Below, piece after piece: positions 6,794-13,890 of a DNA stretch of 15,048 bases (position 1 is the first letter of the stretch; each line of letters begins with the position of its first letter). A model generated the notes under the pieces. That model was not told where the DNA came from and did not search any database. It saw only the letters and a list, made by a program, of their open reading frames with translations. Both the position numbers and the translations under genes were made by a program. Location of the stretch: NCBI GenBank assembly GCA_964410945.1, contig CAYPJE010000062.1:1-15048 (forward strand). The letters are read 5' to 3'. The DNA is from CAYPJE01 sp964410945. Its GTDB lineage: Bacteria; Fidelibacterota; Marinisomatia; Marinisomatales; TCS56.

Positions 6794-7749
6794 AAATACT
6801 GGTTGTTGGTGGAGCCGGGTATATTGGATCACGTCTGATCCCAAATCTGGTTGGACATAATTATGATGTCACAGTCCTGGATTTACTTTGGTTTGGAAAT
6901 GCCTTGCCGGAGAATGTCAAGGTAGTCAAACAGGATGTTTTTGATATTAAGGAATCATTTTTGGAGGGATTCGACCAGGTTATTTTCCTGGCCGGCCTGT
7001 CCAACGATCCCATGGCCGAATTTTCTCCTGCCATGAATTTTATATCCAACGCAGCGGCCCCGGCTTATCTGGCTTACATATCAAAACGGGCCGGTGTCAA
7101 ACGCTTTATTTTTGCCGATTCATGTTCGGTTTATGGTTATACAATCAACCAGCTCTACGATGAGGATTCCCCGGTTACCTGTGCCTATCCTTACGGTATT
7201 TCCAAACTGCAGGGTGAATTCGGCGCCATGCAGTTAGCCGATGATGATTTTTCCGTCATTTGTCTGCGCCAGGGCACGGTTTCCGGCTACAGCCCCCGGA
7301 TGCGCTTTGACCTGATCGTTAATACCATGTACATGTCGGCAATGACCAAGAATAAGATCACCGTAAACAACCCGTCTATCTGGCGGCCCATCTTTGCCAT
7401 CGAGGATGCGGTTGGCGCCTACCTGCGTGCCATCCAGGCCGACCAGGCCATCAATGGTGTTTTTAATGTTGCTTCCGGAAATTATACGGTTGGCAATGTA
7501 GCCGATATCGTCTGGAATTTTGTTAATAAAAAATTCGACCTTCAGGTCGAACTGGAAATTAAAGATATCCAGGATTTCCGTAATTATAAGGTCAGTGCCC
7601 AGAAAGCACAGGATATTCTGGGTGCCAGATTCCACGGTTCAGTGGAATCAATCGTTGAAGAACTGGCCGATCATTTCGGCCCGGTCTTCAATTACGATCA
7701 GGACAATTTTTATAATATTAAAGTCTTCAAAAAAGTATTTAATAAATAG
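6790..7749 (+). CDS. NAD-dependent epimerase/dehydratase (extended SDR)
   Basis: A 319-residue nucleotide-sugar modifying enzyme of the extended SDR family. The Rossmann loop VGGAGYIGSR is at 6-15, the acidic NAD-ribose position follows at LDLLWFG (30-36), FADSCSVYG (108-116) supplies the catalytic Ser/Thr strand, and YPYGISK gives Tyr135/Lys139. The INGVFNVASGNYTVGNVADIV region is typical of sugar epimerase C-termini. The family covers 4-epimerases, 4,6-dehydratases and 4-keto reductases; motifs alone do not fix the reaction here, and it is not a clear RmlB. It is encoded between RmlD-like and RmlC proteins, so a dTDP- or other NDP-6-deoxyhexose substrate is the best inference. The gene begins at an ATGA overlap; the 3' end is AT-rich. 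Confidence 0.82.
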   Translation: MKILVVGGAGYIGSRLIPNLVGHNYDVTVLDLLWFGNALPENVKVVKQDVFDIKESFLEGFDQVIFLAGLSNDPMAEFSPAMNFISNAAAPAYLAYISKRAGVKRFIFADSCSVYGYTINQLYDEDSPVTCAYPYGISKLQGEFGAMQLADDDFSVICLRQGTVSGYSPRMRFDLIVNTMYMSAMTKNKITVNNPSIWRPIFAIEDAVGAYLRAIQADQAINGVFNVASGNYTVGNVADIVWNFVNKKFDLQVELEIKDIQDFRNYKVSAQKAQDILGARFHGSVESIVEELADHFGPVFNYDQDNFYNIKVFKKVFNK

Positions 7750-7756
7750 GACCACA

Positions 7757-8317
7757 ATGAAAATCATTGAAGCACCATTGGACGATGTTCTGATTGTAGA
7801 ATCGAAGGTTTTTGCCGATGACCGAGGCTTCTTCATGGAAGTTTACCGACAGGATGAATTCAGCGCTAACGGGATGAAAATGGAATTTGTCCAGGATAAC
7901 CATTCACGGTCACGAATCAACACGGTTCGCGGTTTGCATTTTCAGTGGGAGCCGGCCATGGGTAAGCTGATGCGGGTTACCCGGGGTAAAGCCTTTCTGG
8001 TGGCGGTGGATATTCGGAAGGGTTCGCCGAATATTGGTAAATGGTTTGGAATCGAGGTTTCCGAGGAAGATAAACGCCAGGTCTGGGCGCCGGCCGGGTT
8101 TGCCCGTGGTTTTTGTGCTACCAGCGAAATAGTCGATATTCAATATAAATGCACCGGTACTTACAACCAGGCCTGTGAATCGGGAATACTGTGGAATGAT
8201 CCGGCGATCGGGATTGAATGGCCGGTAGACCAGCCTTTGTTATCGGAGAAGGATAAGGTGGCTCAATCGCTGGAAGAGTGGCTGGCCAGCCCGGACAGTA
8301 CTAATTTCAGCTACTAG
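7757..8317 (+). CDS. rfbC: dTDP-4-dehydrorhamnose 3,5-epimerase (RmlC/RfbC family)
   Basis: A 186-residue cupin-type epimerase. RmlC inverts C3 and C5 of dTDP-4-keto-6-deoxy-D-glucose on the way to dTDP-L-rhamnose. Seen in order: DDRGFFMEVYR (21-31), FVQDNHSRS (44-52), RGLHFQ with catalytic His61, Lys70 in MGKLMR, GWxxPAGFARGF-like region VWAPAGFARGF (109-119), YKCTGTY (130-136) holding the active-site Tyr, and SEKD with Asp166, partner of the catalytic His. Length matches the family. An upstream in-frame extension from about 7520 overlaps the previous gene entirely and is rejected; ATG 7757 has AGGA at 7748-7751 overlapping the previous stop. Relatives (EvaD/NovW type) make other deoxysugars, so rhamnose itself is not proven. 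The stop overlaps the convergent gene's stop by four bases (CTAG). Confidence 0.9.
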   Translation: MKIIEAPLDDVLIVESKVFADDRGFFMEVYRQDEFSANGMKMEFVQDNHSRSRINTVRGLHFQWEPAMGKLMRVTRGKAFLVAVDIRKGSPNIGKWFGIEVSEEDKRQVWAPAGFARGFCATSEIVDIQYKCTGTYNQACESGILWNDPAIGIEWPVDQPLLSEKDKVAQSLEEWLASPDSTNFSY

Positions 8318-9162
8318 ATTTTCTCCAACGCTTCGTTATAATCTTCCTCATTGTCAGGATCCAGCTCAAGCAGATCCTGTAATAATTCTTTTTGCCCCAG
8401 TACACCTAATATGTGGGCTATCTCCCGGGCGTGGGCCTGCATGAAAAGACTGGTATAATGTTCACGACCGTACTCCATAAATACCTTATCCAGGCCGTGG
8501 ATCAGGTCAGTGAACTGCTTAATGGCCCGTTCCGGCTCGCCATGTGCGAATAAATCCCGCCCATAGTAAAAGGCCAGCTTGGCTTGGCGTAAACCGCCAT
8601 TGGAACTGAGATTATCGGCGGTATTCAACCGGTCGGTCCATCCTTTGGGATAATTGGACGAAGTACCGCGGAGGGCAATCTCACGACAGATTTCATAGAA
8701 CTGGCTGCCGCCCTGGAAATCATAAGTGTCAGCTTCACCGGCCAGAACCAAATATCCATAATAGGCTACCAGGCTGGGCAATGGTTCGAAAAAGCCGGGT
8801 GAGTAGAACAGGGCTGTACCGGCATTATAAGTAAATTGCATCGATTTATCGAAATAACGCTGATCGGTCCCATTGGAAATCAGCATCTGTGCCAGGTAAG
8901 TGGTTTCGGCCCCCTTGGAAGCAGTTCCCTCGAATATAATTTGTATATGCAACGGGATTTCCAGATCGGAAAAATCGTTATCCCATGAAGTCGTACGGAA
9001 AAACTGTGAGATTTCATCTTTAAGTGGCAGCAGGGTCTGCCGCTCGCTCTCGCGCATCAGACGCAGATCAAAAGTAGTTGATACTTCCCCGAATTGCGCC
9101 GACAATGTGGCAGTCAGTAGGAAATATAAAATCATTACATGAGATAATTTTTGGATACGCAT
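8314..9162 (-). CDS. DUF4835 family exported protein (PorD-like)
   Basis: A 282-residue protein with a clear signal peptide (basic MRIQK, then a hydrophobic run to about ATLSAQ at 23). The body matches DUF4835: a DEISQFFRTTSWDND segment near 47-61, a beta-rich first half with LHIQIIFEGTASKG and QFTYNAGTALFYSP, then the hallmark SLVAYYGYLVLAGEADTYDFQGGSQFYE (about 129-156) and a GW after it. In Bacteroidota this family has been associated with the type IX secretion system under the name PorD; I recall that link from family knowledge and cannot test it here. It is probably periplasmic or outer-membrane associated. A 47-bp gap separates it from DUF3108. The ATG at 9162 is preceded by CTATT with no Shine-Dalgarno sequence. 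Confidence 0.75.
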   Translation of the reverse strand: MRIQKLSHVMILYFLLTATLSAQFGEVSTTFDLRLMRESERQTLLPLKDEISQFFRTTSWDNDFSDLEIPLHIQIIFEGTASKGAETTYLAQMLISNGTDQRYFDKSMQFTYNAGTALFYSPGFFEPLPSLVAYYGYLVLAGEADTYDFQGGSQFYEICREIALRGTSSNYPKGWTDRLNTADNLSSNGGLRQAKLAFYYGRDLFAHGEPERAIKQFTDLIHGLDKVFMEYGREHYTSLFMQAHAREIAHILGVLGQKELLQDLLELDPDNEEDYNEALEKI

Positions 9163-9209
9163 AATAGGGAAGATATACCCAATCGGCTGGTAACAGCAAG
9201 GATAATGAT

Positions 9210-9929
9210 TTAATTAAGGTTTGATACCTGTTTAAGCTTTAGCACCATCGTACCGTATTTCAGTTTCAGGTGAATCTGCACCGGAAGACGCAGTTCATCA
9301 TTACTGAACCAGACTTCCATATCACCCTGATTTTTGAATAATGTCCGTTGTTCGCGGAAGGGTTTTACTACCAGACAGGAAAAATCACCGGCCGGAACGG
9401 AGATATTTTCAACACCGGTTACAATAACCTTGAAATCGGTGAGCTTTTTATTGTCGAATGTAGAGAATGAAAGTGTTTCACCCACTTTAATCGGTAACGT
9501 TCGGATATAATAGAACAATGAGTATGGATCGCGGACAAAGTCGGTGACCGGGATTGTATCCTGGTTGCTGATTGCCAGCGAATCGGTATAATTGAACCGG
9601 GTGATATTTTTGTAGCGGTGCTTGCCTTCGTGGATATTTTTATTAATTCGATAGGTATGGAAGTTTTGGTCGTCCGCCCAGATGGTGATTTTATCCCTGA
9701 TTTTGAAGAGCCGGTCGGCCACTTCTCCGGTTCGGGCCTGATATTTAAACTGGTAGGTGTTGACCCCGCCGATCATTTCCTGTGCTTCCACCAGCAGTGA
9801 GGCGTTGCCGACTGGCAGTACATTGAAACGGGCGGTATAATCCAGTCTTTCCCCAACCGTAAATGGCTGATCGGCCAATCCGGAACTGAGGCCGATCAGG
9901 GTAGCAATCAGCATGCGCACCAGGGCCAT
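9210..9929 (-). CDS. DUF3108 domain exported protein
   Basis: A 239-residue protein with a signal peptide (MALVRMLIATLIGLSSGLA) and a beta-rich body typical of DUF3108: an FTVGERLDYTARFNVLPVGNASL strand pair near the start, NTYQFKYQARTG, then IWADDQNFHTYRINKNIHEGKHRY, the DPYSLFYYIRTLP turn, and a C-terminal VWFSNDELRLPVQIHLKLKYGTMVLKL. DUF3108 proteins are envelope proteins of unknown biochemical function, likely periplasmic. The ATG at 9929 overlaps the stop of the upstream tsaC gene as TAATG. A longer start at 9962 exists in frame, but it would place 11 charged residues before the signal peptide; an AGGAG lies between the two starts, too far from the inner ATG to be decisive. Co-transcription with tsaC and the acyltransferase is likely. 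Confidence 0.8.
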   Translation of the reverse strand: MALVRMLIATLIGLSSGLADQPFTVGERLDYTARFNVLPVGNASLLVEAQEMIGGVNTYQFKYQARTGEVADRLFKIRDKITIWADDQNFHTYRINKNIHEGKHRYKNITRFNYTDSLAISNQDTIPVTDFVRDPYSLFYYIRTLPIKVGETLSFSTFDNKKLTDFKVIVTGVENISVPAGDFSCLVVKPFREQRTLFKNQGDMEVWFSNDELRLPVQIHLKLKYGTMVLKLKQVSNLN

Positions 9930-10495
9930 TATCTTATTGATATCATTCTCCTGTTCTGCCATTTGAATATTTTTGATCCCCGGCTGGGTGCAAGGGGACC
10001 ACCATCGATCAGTAAATCAATTTCCGTACTAAACATTTCCCAGATGGAATCGGGATCATTCATGGGTGGCTGTCCGGAACGATTTACGCTGGTTGTGGTA
10101 ATGGGAACGCCTGTTCTCAGGGCCAGTTCCAGTATAAAATTCTGCTCAGGTATCCGGATACCAAGAGTAAGGTCCGGGCCTGTGATTTTTCCAGCTACAA
10201 GTCCTGTTTTTACTGGTAGAATTGCTGTTTGTTGTCCACCGAGGTAAGGCCGGACGAGCTTATAATCCTGATGGGGTAAATTTGTCCATGACAAGGCGGT
10301 TTTAACATCGGGTGCAATCACACTGATCGGTCCCTGCCGTTTTTTCAGGGCATTTATTTTATCTACGGCAGTTCCGTTGGTGGCATCGACACCGAGGCCG
10401 TATAGGGTATCGGTGGGATAAACCAGCAGTCCGCCACTATTAATGGTGCGAATGGATTGCTCCAGTGCCTCCGGATGATCGATTGAGATTCGCAA
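9929..10495 (-). CDS. tsaC: L-threonylcarbamoyladenylate synthase (YrdC/TsaC domain)
   Basis: This enzyme makes threonylcarbamoyl-AMP from threonine, bicarbonate and ATP, the first step of the universal t6A37 modification of ANN-decoding tRNAs. The 188-residue protein is the short YrdC-only form, lacking the Sua5 C-terminal domain. Seen: GGLLVYPTDTLYGLGVDA (21-38), VDKINALKKRQGPISV (44-59, the Lys/Arg nucleotide-binding segment), LGIRIPE (111-117), and PITTTSVNRSGQPP (131-144), all standard for the family. The terminal SRGSKIFKW replaces the usual PSTIVD-type strand, a small deviation. The predicted start is TTG at 10495, with GGGGT nine bases upstream. Six bases separate it from the acyltransferase stop, and its own stop overlaps the DUF3108 start. 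Confidence 0.9.
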   Translation of the reverse strand: MRISIDHPEALEQSIRTINSGGLLVYPTDTLYGLGVDATNGTAVDKINALKKRQGPISVIAPDVKTALSWTNLPHQDYKLVRPYLGGQQTAILPVKTGLVAGKITGPDLTLGIRIPEQNFILELALRTGVPITTTSVNRSGQPPMNDPDSIWEMFSTEIDLLIDGGPLAPSRGSKIFKWQNRRMISIR

Positions 10496-10501
10496 CCAGG
10501 T

Positions 10502-11362
10502 TTACCCCGTAGGTGGTTTGGTTTTCCAGCGGCGATGCCACCAGAAATACTGCTCAGGATGGCGGCGGATGTGTTTCTCCAGCAGGGCAGTATAATTTTG
10601 CGTGATCTCTTTTACGCCATCATCGGGTGATACAAATACAGGTTCAAACTCCAGGAAGTATTCGAAGTTTTCTTCGTGACAGATACCGAAAATAATTGGC
10701 GATTCCGCTTTCAGGTGAAAGAGTGCTGTCCCTTTCGGGGTTGAGGAAGGGATATTGAAGAAATCGACGAATACTCCATGGCTGCGCGCATCCTGGTCAC
10801 TGCCCAGGGCCAATATTTTTCCATCAGCCAGTACCTGGTACATATTATCCAGTGATTCCTTGCGGTAAATCGGCACATGACCGGCATCTCCGCGCAATTC
10901 TGTGAAGAATTTATCGGCTCCCCGGTTTTTCTGTTTGACGGCTACCGGGACTATCTGATAACCATTGTATCCGGTCCAGGCGGCAAAAACCTCCCAGGCA
11001 CCGAAATGCCCGCTGACCAGGATCACACCTTTGTTTTTGGACAAGGCATCATCGAGATAATGTTGTCCGGTAACATTGATTTTTAATTTATTGAATTTGG
11101 CTGGAATGGCAAAAAACAGCAAAGCCAGTTTCAGAAAGAACTGATAGGAAAGACGCAAGGTATGAATATGCCATTCGGGATTTTTATCAGGGTAGGCCAA
11201 TCTTAAATTTTCCAGTGCCGCAGTTTTCCTGACCGGAATATAATTATAAAGAAAACCAGCCAGCCGCATAGCAATCCGGTCCCGAGAGCGATTAGGCAGC
11301 AGGCGCAGCCAGTGGGCAAATAAATTTAATAACCCGTAGGTATATTTATGATGTGTCTTCAT
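10502..11362 (-). CDS. Lysophospholipid/lauroyl acyltransferase (LpxL/HtrB family)
   Basis: A 286-residue inner-membrane-associated acyltransferase related to LpxL/HtrB, which adds secondary acyl chains to lipid A; the exact acyl donor and acceptor cannot be read from sequence. The catalytic block is SGHFGAWEVF, with His119 and Glu124 as the HX4(D/E) pair. Supporting blocks are ENLRLAYPD (51-59), GSDQDARSHGVFVDFFN (187-203), TPKGTALF (208-215) and HPEQYFWWHRRWKT near the end. The N-terminus has weakly hydrophobic helices (LLNLFAHWLRLLP) that likely anchor it. It is the first gene of a minus-strand operon with tsaC and the exported DUF3108 protein. It implies an outer membrane with lipid A or a related glycolipid. 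Confidence 0.88.
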   Translation of the reverse strand: MKTHHKYTYGLLNLFAHWLRLLPNRSRDRIAMRLAGFLYNYIPVRKTAALENLRLAYPDKNPEWHIHTLRLSYQFFLKLALLFFAIPAKFNKLKINVTGQHYLDDALSKNKGVILVSGHFGAWEVFAAWTGYNGYQIVPVAVKQKNRGADKFFTELRGDAGHVPIYRKESLDNMYQVLADGKILALGSDQDARSHGVFVDFFNIPSSTPKGTALFHLKAESPIIFGICHEENFEYFLEFEPVFVSPDDGVKEITQNYTALLEKHIRRHPEQYFWWHRRWKTKPPTG

Positions 11363-11376
11363 TTGTCGATCTAACC

Positions 11377-11406
11377 AATTTATTGACTGCTTTTAACCGA
11401 ATTCAA
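11377..11406 (-). promoter_or_regulatory. Possible promoter for the acyltransferase operon
   Basis: On the minus strand TTGAAT (11406-11401, 4 of 6 to TTGACA) and TAAATT (11382-11377, 4 of 6 to TATAAT) are separated by 18 bases. Transcription would start about 8 bases before the ATG at 11362. The match is weak; it is offered because this is the only upstream gap for the operon. Confidence 0.28.
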
Positions 11407-11434
11407 GCTAAATTTTGAAACAAAATTAGGGGCT
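11406..11434. promoter_or_regulatory. Imperfect inverted repeat in the divergent control region
   Basis: CTAAATTTTG at 11408-11417 and CAAAATTAG at 11421-11429 pair across an AAA loop with one bulged A; outer AGC at 11406-11408 and GCT at 11432-11434 can add pairs. It lies midway in the 149-bp space between the acyltransferase and nfeD start codons. It could be an operator for a dimeric regulator or a transcript hairpin; no regulator is encoded nearby. Confidence 0.35.
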
Positions 11435-11475
11435 ATCCATTACAGAGTAATCCGGTTTTATCAGTTGCCTTCCTA

Positions 11476-11504
11476 TTGACATGCAATTAATCTACAGGTA
11501 AACT
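11476..11504 (+). promoter_or_regulatory. Sigma70-like promoter for the nfeD-floA operon
   Basis: TTGACA at 11476-11481 is a perfect -35 box, followed 17 bases later by TAAACT at 11499-11504 (4 of 6 to TATAAT). The -10 box ends only seven bases before the ATG at 11512, so transcription would begin at or next to the start codon. No ribosome binding site is visible in between, which fits a leaderless or nearly leaderless transcript. Confidence 0.5.
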
Positions 11505-11511
11505 TACTATT

Positions 11512-12879
11512 ATGAGATTATTTCAACGTATTGTCTTTCCAATATTATTTTTCTCACTGGCCTGGTCTGATCCAATCGTTTATCACGTACCGATCAGTGG
11601 AACCATTGACTTGGGCCTGCCACCGTTCATCGAGCGGGTGGTTGAGACGGCCGAAGAAGAGGGTGCCGAAGCAATTATTCTGGATATCGATACTTTCGGT
11701 GGCCGGATCGATGCCGCCACCCAGATCAAGGACGCTATTTTGGATTCGAAAGTACCTACCGTTGCATTCATAAACCGCCGGGCCATCTCGGCCGGTGCTT
11801 TGATTGCCCTTTCCTGTGAACATATCTACATCACTGGCGGAGGGACGGTCGGAGCTGCCACGGCGGTGGATATGTCCGGCGAGAAAGCCAGTGAAAAAGT
11901 GATCAGTTATATGCGCGAGGAAATGGCTGCCACGGCGGAGAAGCGGGACCGTAATACCGATATTGCCAAGGGTATGGTGGATGAGGAATTGAATTTCACC
12001 CACCTGATTGTTGATGGTGACAGTGTGGAGGTCACCGATCTCGAGGGCCGCAAAGAAGGTAAACTGATAACCCTGACCACCGATCTGGCCTTGAAATATG
12101 AGATGGTGGACGGCGAAGCAGAGGATATTGACGAAGTACTTGAATTGCTCGAGATTGTGGATGCAAAAATCATAATGGCCTCCGAGAACTGGTCCGAGAA
12201 TCTGGTGCGTTTTTTAACTAATCCGATCGTTGCATCACTGCTGACGACCTTCGGTTTCCTGGGGATTTTATTTGAACTGCAAAGTCCCGGATGGGGTTTG
12301 CCGGGCACTTTCGGGGCTGTTTGTATCGCCCTGTCACTGGGAGCCTCTTACCTGGTCAATCTGGCATCAATGACCGACCTGTTGTTCATTATTGTCGGTG
12401 TGGTTCTCTTAGCACTGGAATTGCTGGTGATCCCCGGATTCGGCCTGGCCGGGGTGCTGGGATTGATGTTCATTTTCGGGGGCATGTTTGCCCTGTTAAT
12501 ACCGGATGTGCCGGTAGGTCAAGAGGTGTATTCAATGGCTATAATAGGAATTACGATCGGTATTATCGGTGGTCTTATCGGACTTGTGCTGATGTTCAGG
12601 ATATTGATCAGGACCGAATTCTGGAAAAAAATTACTGCCCCGGGAGGCCAGTACCACGAAGATGGTTATGATACTTCCCTGGGACTGGAATCACTGGTTG
12701 GAAAACAGGGCCAGGCGGCCACGGATTTGCGTCCCAGCGGCTGGGTCAACATTAGCGACCAGCGGATATTTGTTGTTACCGAAGGCGAGTTCGTAACCAA
12801 GGATGCCCCGGTAAAGATTTTAGCTGTGGAGGGCAACCGGGTTGTCGTCCGCAAAACTGATCTGGAAATAAAGGAGTAA
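11512..12879 (+). CDS. nfeD: NfeD-family membrane serine protease-like protein (ClpP-like domain plus NfeDC domain)
   Basis: A 455-residue long-form NfeD protein, the usual partner of SPFH (stomatin/flotillin) proteins in membrane domain organisation and quality control. A signal peptide or anchor (about 1-19) precedes a ClpP-like serine protease domain (about 22-215). The nucleophile candidate is Ser93 in RRAISAGALIAL, and Lys129 in EKVISYMRE is the likely general base by comparison with archaeal PH1510; LDIDTFGGRIDAA (57-69) is the characteristic strand-loop. Four to five transmembrane helices follow at about 228-375, then an OB-fold NfeDC domain (about 390-455, LVGKQGQAATDLRPSGWV). The first gene of its operon, it has a TTGACA promoter close upstream and no Shine-Dalgarno sequence. 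Its stop overlaps the ribosome binding region of floA. Confidence 0.9.
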   Translation: MRLFQRIVFPILFFSLAWSDPIVYHVPISGTIDLGLPPFIERVVETAEEEGAEAIILDIDTFGGRIDAATQIKDAILDSKVPTVAFINRRAISAGALIALSCEHIYITGGGTVGAATAVDMSGEKASEKVISYMREEMAATAEKRDRNTDIAKGMVDEELNFTHLIVDGDSVEVTDLEGRKEGKLITLTTDLALKYEMVDGEAEDIDEVLELLEIVDAKIIMASENWSENLVRFLTNPIVASLLTTFGFLGILFELQSPGWGLPGTFGAVCIALSLGASYLVNLASMTDLLFIIVGVVLLALELLVIPGFGLAGVLGLMFIFGGMFALLIPDVPVGQEVYSMAIIGITIGIIGGLIGLVLMFRILIRTEFWKKITAPGGQYHEDGYDTSLGLESLVGKQGQAATDLRPSGWVNISDQRIFVVTEGEFVTKDAPVKILAVEGNRVVVRKTDLEIKE

Positions 12880-12881
12880 AC

Positions 12882-13883
12882 ATGACTACCGTATCAATGA
12901 TACTACTGGCAATTATTATTGTATTTTTAATTGTCATTTTCTATTTCGTACCGGTGGGTCTGTGGATCCAGGCCGTAGTCAGTCTGGGTCTGGGCCGGAT
13001 AACAATTATCGACCTGATCCGCATGCGCTTGCGGAAAATCCAGCCAAGGCTGGTGGCGGATGGGGTTATTAACAGTCACAAAGCCGGGATCGAAAGCATC
13101 ACCACCGATATGCTGGAAACCCATTTCCTGGCCGGTGGAAATGTCGCTAATGTGGTAGCGGCCCTGATTGCCGCTGATAAGGCCCGTATCGGGCTGGACT
13201 TCGCCACAGCAACAGCTATCGATCTAGCTGGCAGGGATGTGAAAACCGCTGTACAGACCAGTGTCTATCCCAAGGTGATCGATGCTCCCCGGGATGGTAC
13301 CCTGGCGGCCGTCGCACGGGATGGGATTGAGGTCAAGGCCCGTGCCCGTGTAACTGTGCGGACCAATATTGCCGGTTTGGTTGGCGGCGCCACCGATGAC
13401 ACGATCATCGCCCGTGTGGGTGAAGGTATTGTCAGTGCCATCGGTTCCTCCGATACTTATAAGGCCGTACTGGAAAATCCGGACAATATTTCCCGCGCTG
13501 TTCTTGATAAGGGCCTCGATGCGGGAACCGCTTATGAAATCCTGTCAATCGATATCGCCGATGTTGATGTAGGTAAAAATGTTGGTGCCCAGCTCCAGGC
13601 TGATCAGGCTGAAGCCGATCTGCGCGTGGCCCAGGCCCGTGCCGAAACACGCCGCGCAATGGCGGTGGCCCAGGAGCAGGAAATGAAAGCCCGTGTCCAG
13701 GAGATGCGTGCCAAGGTTGTGGAAGCGGAAGCGGAAGTTCCCACAGCGATGGCGGAAGCTTTCCGCAAGGGACAACTGGGTATTTTTGACTATTACAACA
13801 TGCGTAATATCGCCGCTGATACCGATATGCGCGATGCCATTTCCGGTAAAGGCGAAGAAAAAAACCATAAAGATGAGGATTAG
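12882..13883 (+). CDS. floA: Flotillin-like protein FloA (UPF0365/YqfA)
   Basis: A 333-residue SPFH-superfamily protein that in other bacteria assembles into oligomers marking ordered membrane regions. An N-terminal hydrophobic hairpin anchor (about 5-38) precedes the FloA-specific body: VADGVINSHKAGI, LETHFLAGGNVANVVAALIAADKA (about 79-102), LAGRDVKTAVQTSVYPKVIDAP, then the SPFH core KARARVTVRTNIAGLVGGATDDTIIARVGEGIV. From about 230 to 290 there is an Ala/Glu-rich coiled coil (QADQAEADLRVAQARAETRR), typical of flotillins, followed by a conserved GIFDYYNMRNIAADTDMRDAI end. Length is standard. ATG 12882 is preceded by AAGGAG at 12871-12876, which overlaps the end of nfeD. NfeD and FloA adjacency is a widely conserved pairing. 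Confidence 0.95.
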   Translation: MTTVSMILLAIIIVFLIVIFYFVPVGLWIQAVVSLGLGRITIIDLIRMRLRKIQPRLVADGVINSHKAGIESITTDMLETHFLAGGNVANVVAALIAADKARIGLDFATATAIDLAGRDVKTAVQTSVYPKVIDAPRDGTLAAVARDGIEVKARARVTVRTNIAGLVGGATDDTIIARVGEGIVSAIGSSDTYKAVLENPDNISRAVLDKGLDAGTAYEILSIDIADVDVGKNVGAQLQADQAEADLRVAQARAETRRAMAVAQEQEMKARVQEMRAKVVEAEAEVPTAMAEAFRKGQLGIFDYYNMRNIAADTDMRDAISGKGEEKNHKDED

Positions 13884-13890
13884 CTGATCC

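Noticed and set aside
7520..7756. N-terminal extension of RmlC
   Set aside because: The extension reads out of frame through the end of the SDR gene; ATG 7757 has a ribosome binding site and gives the normal RmlC length.
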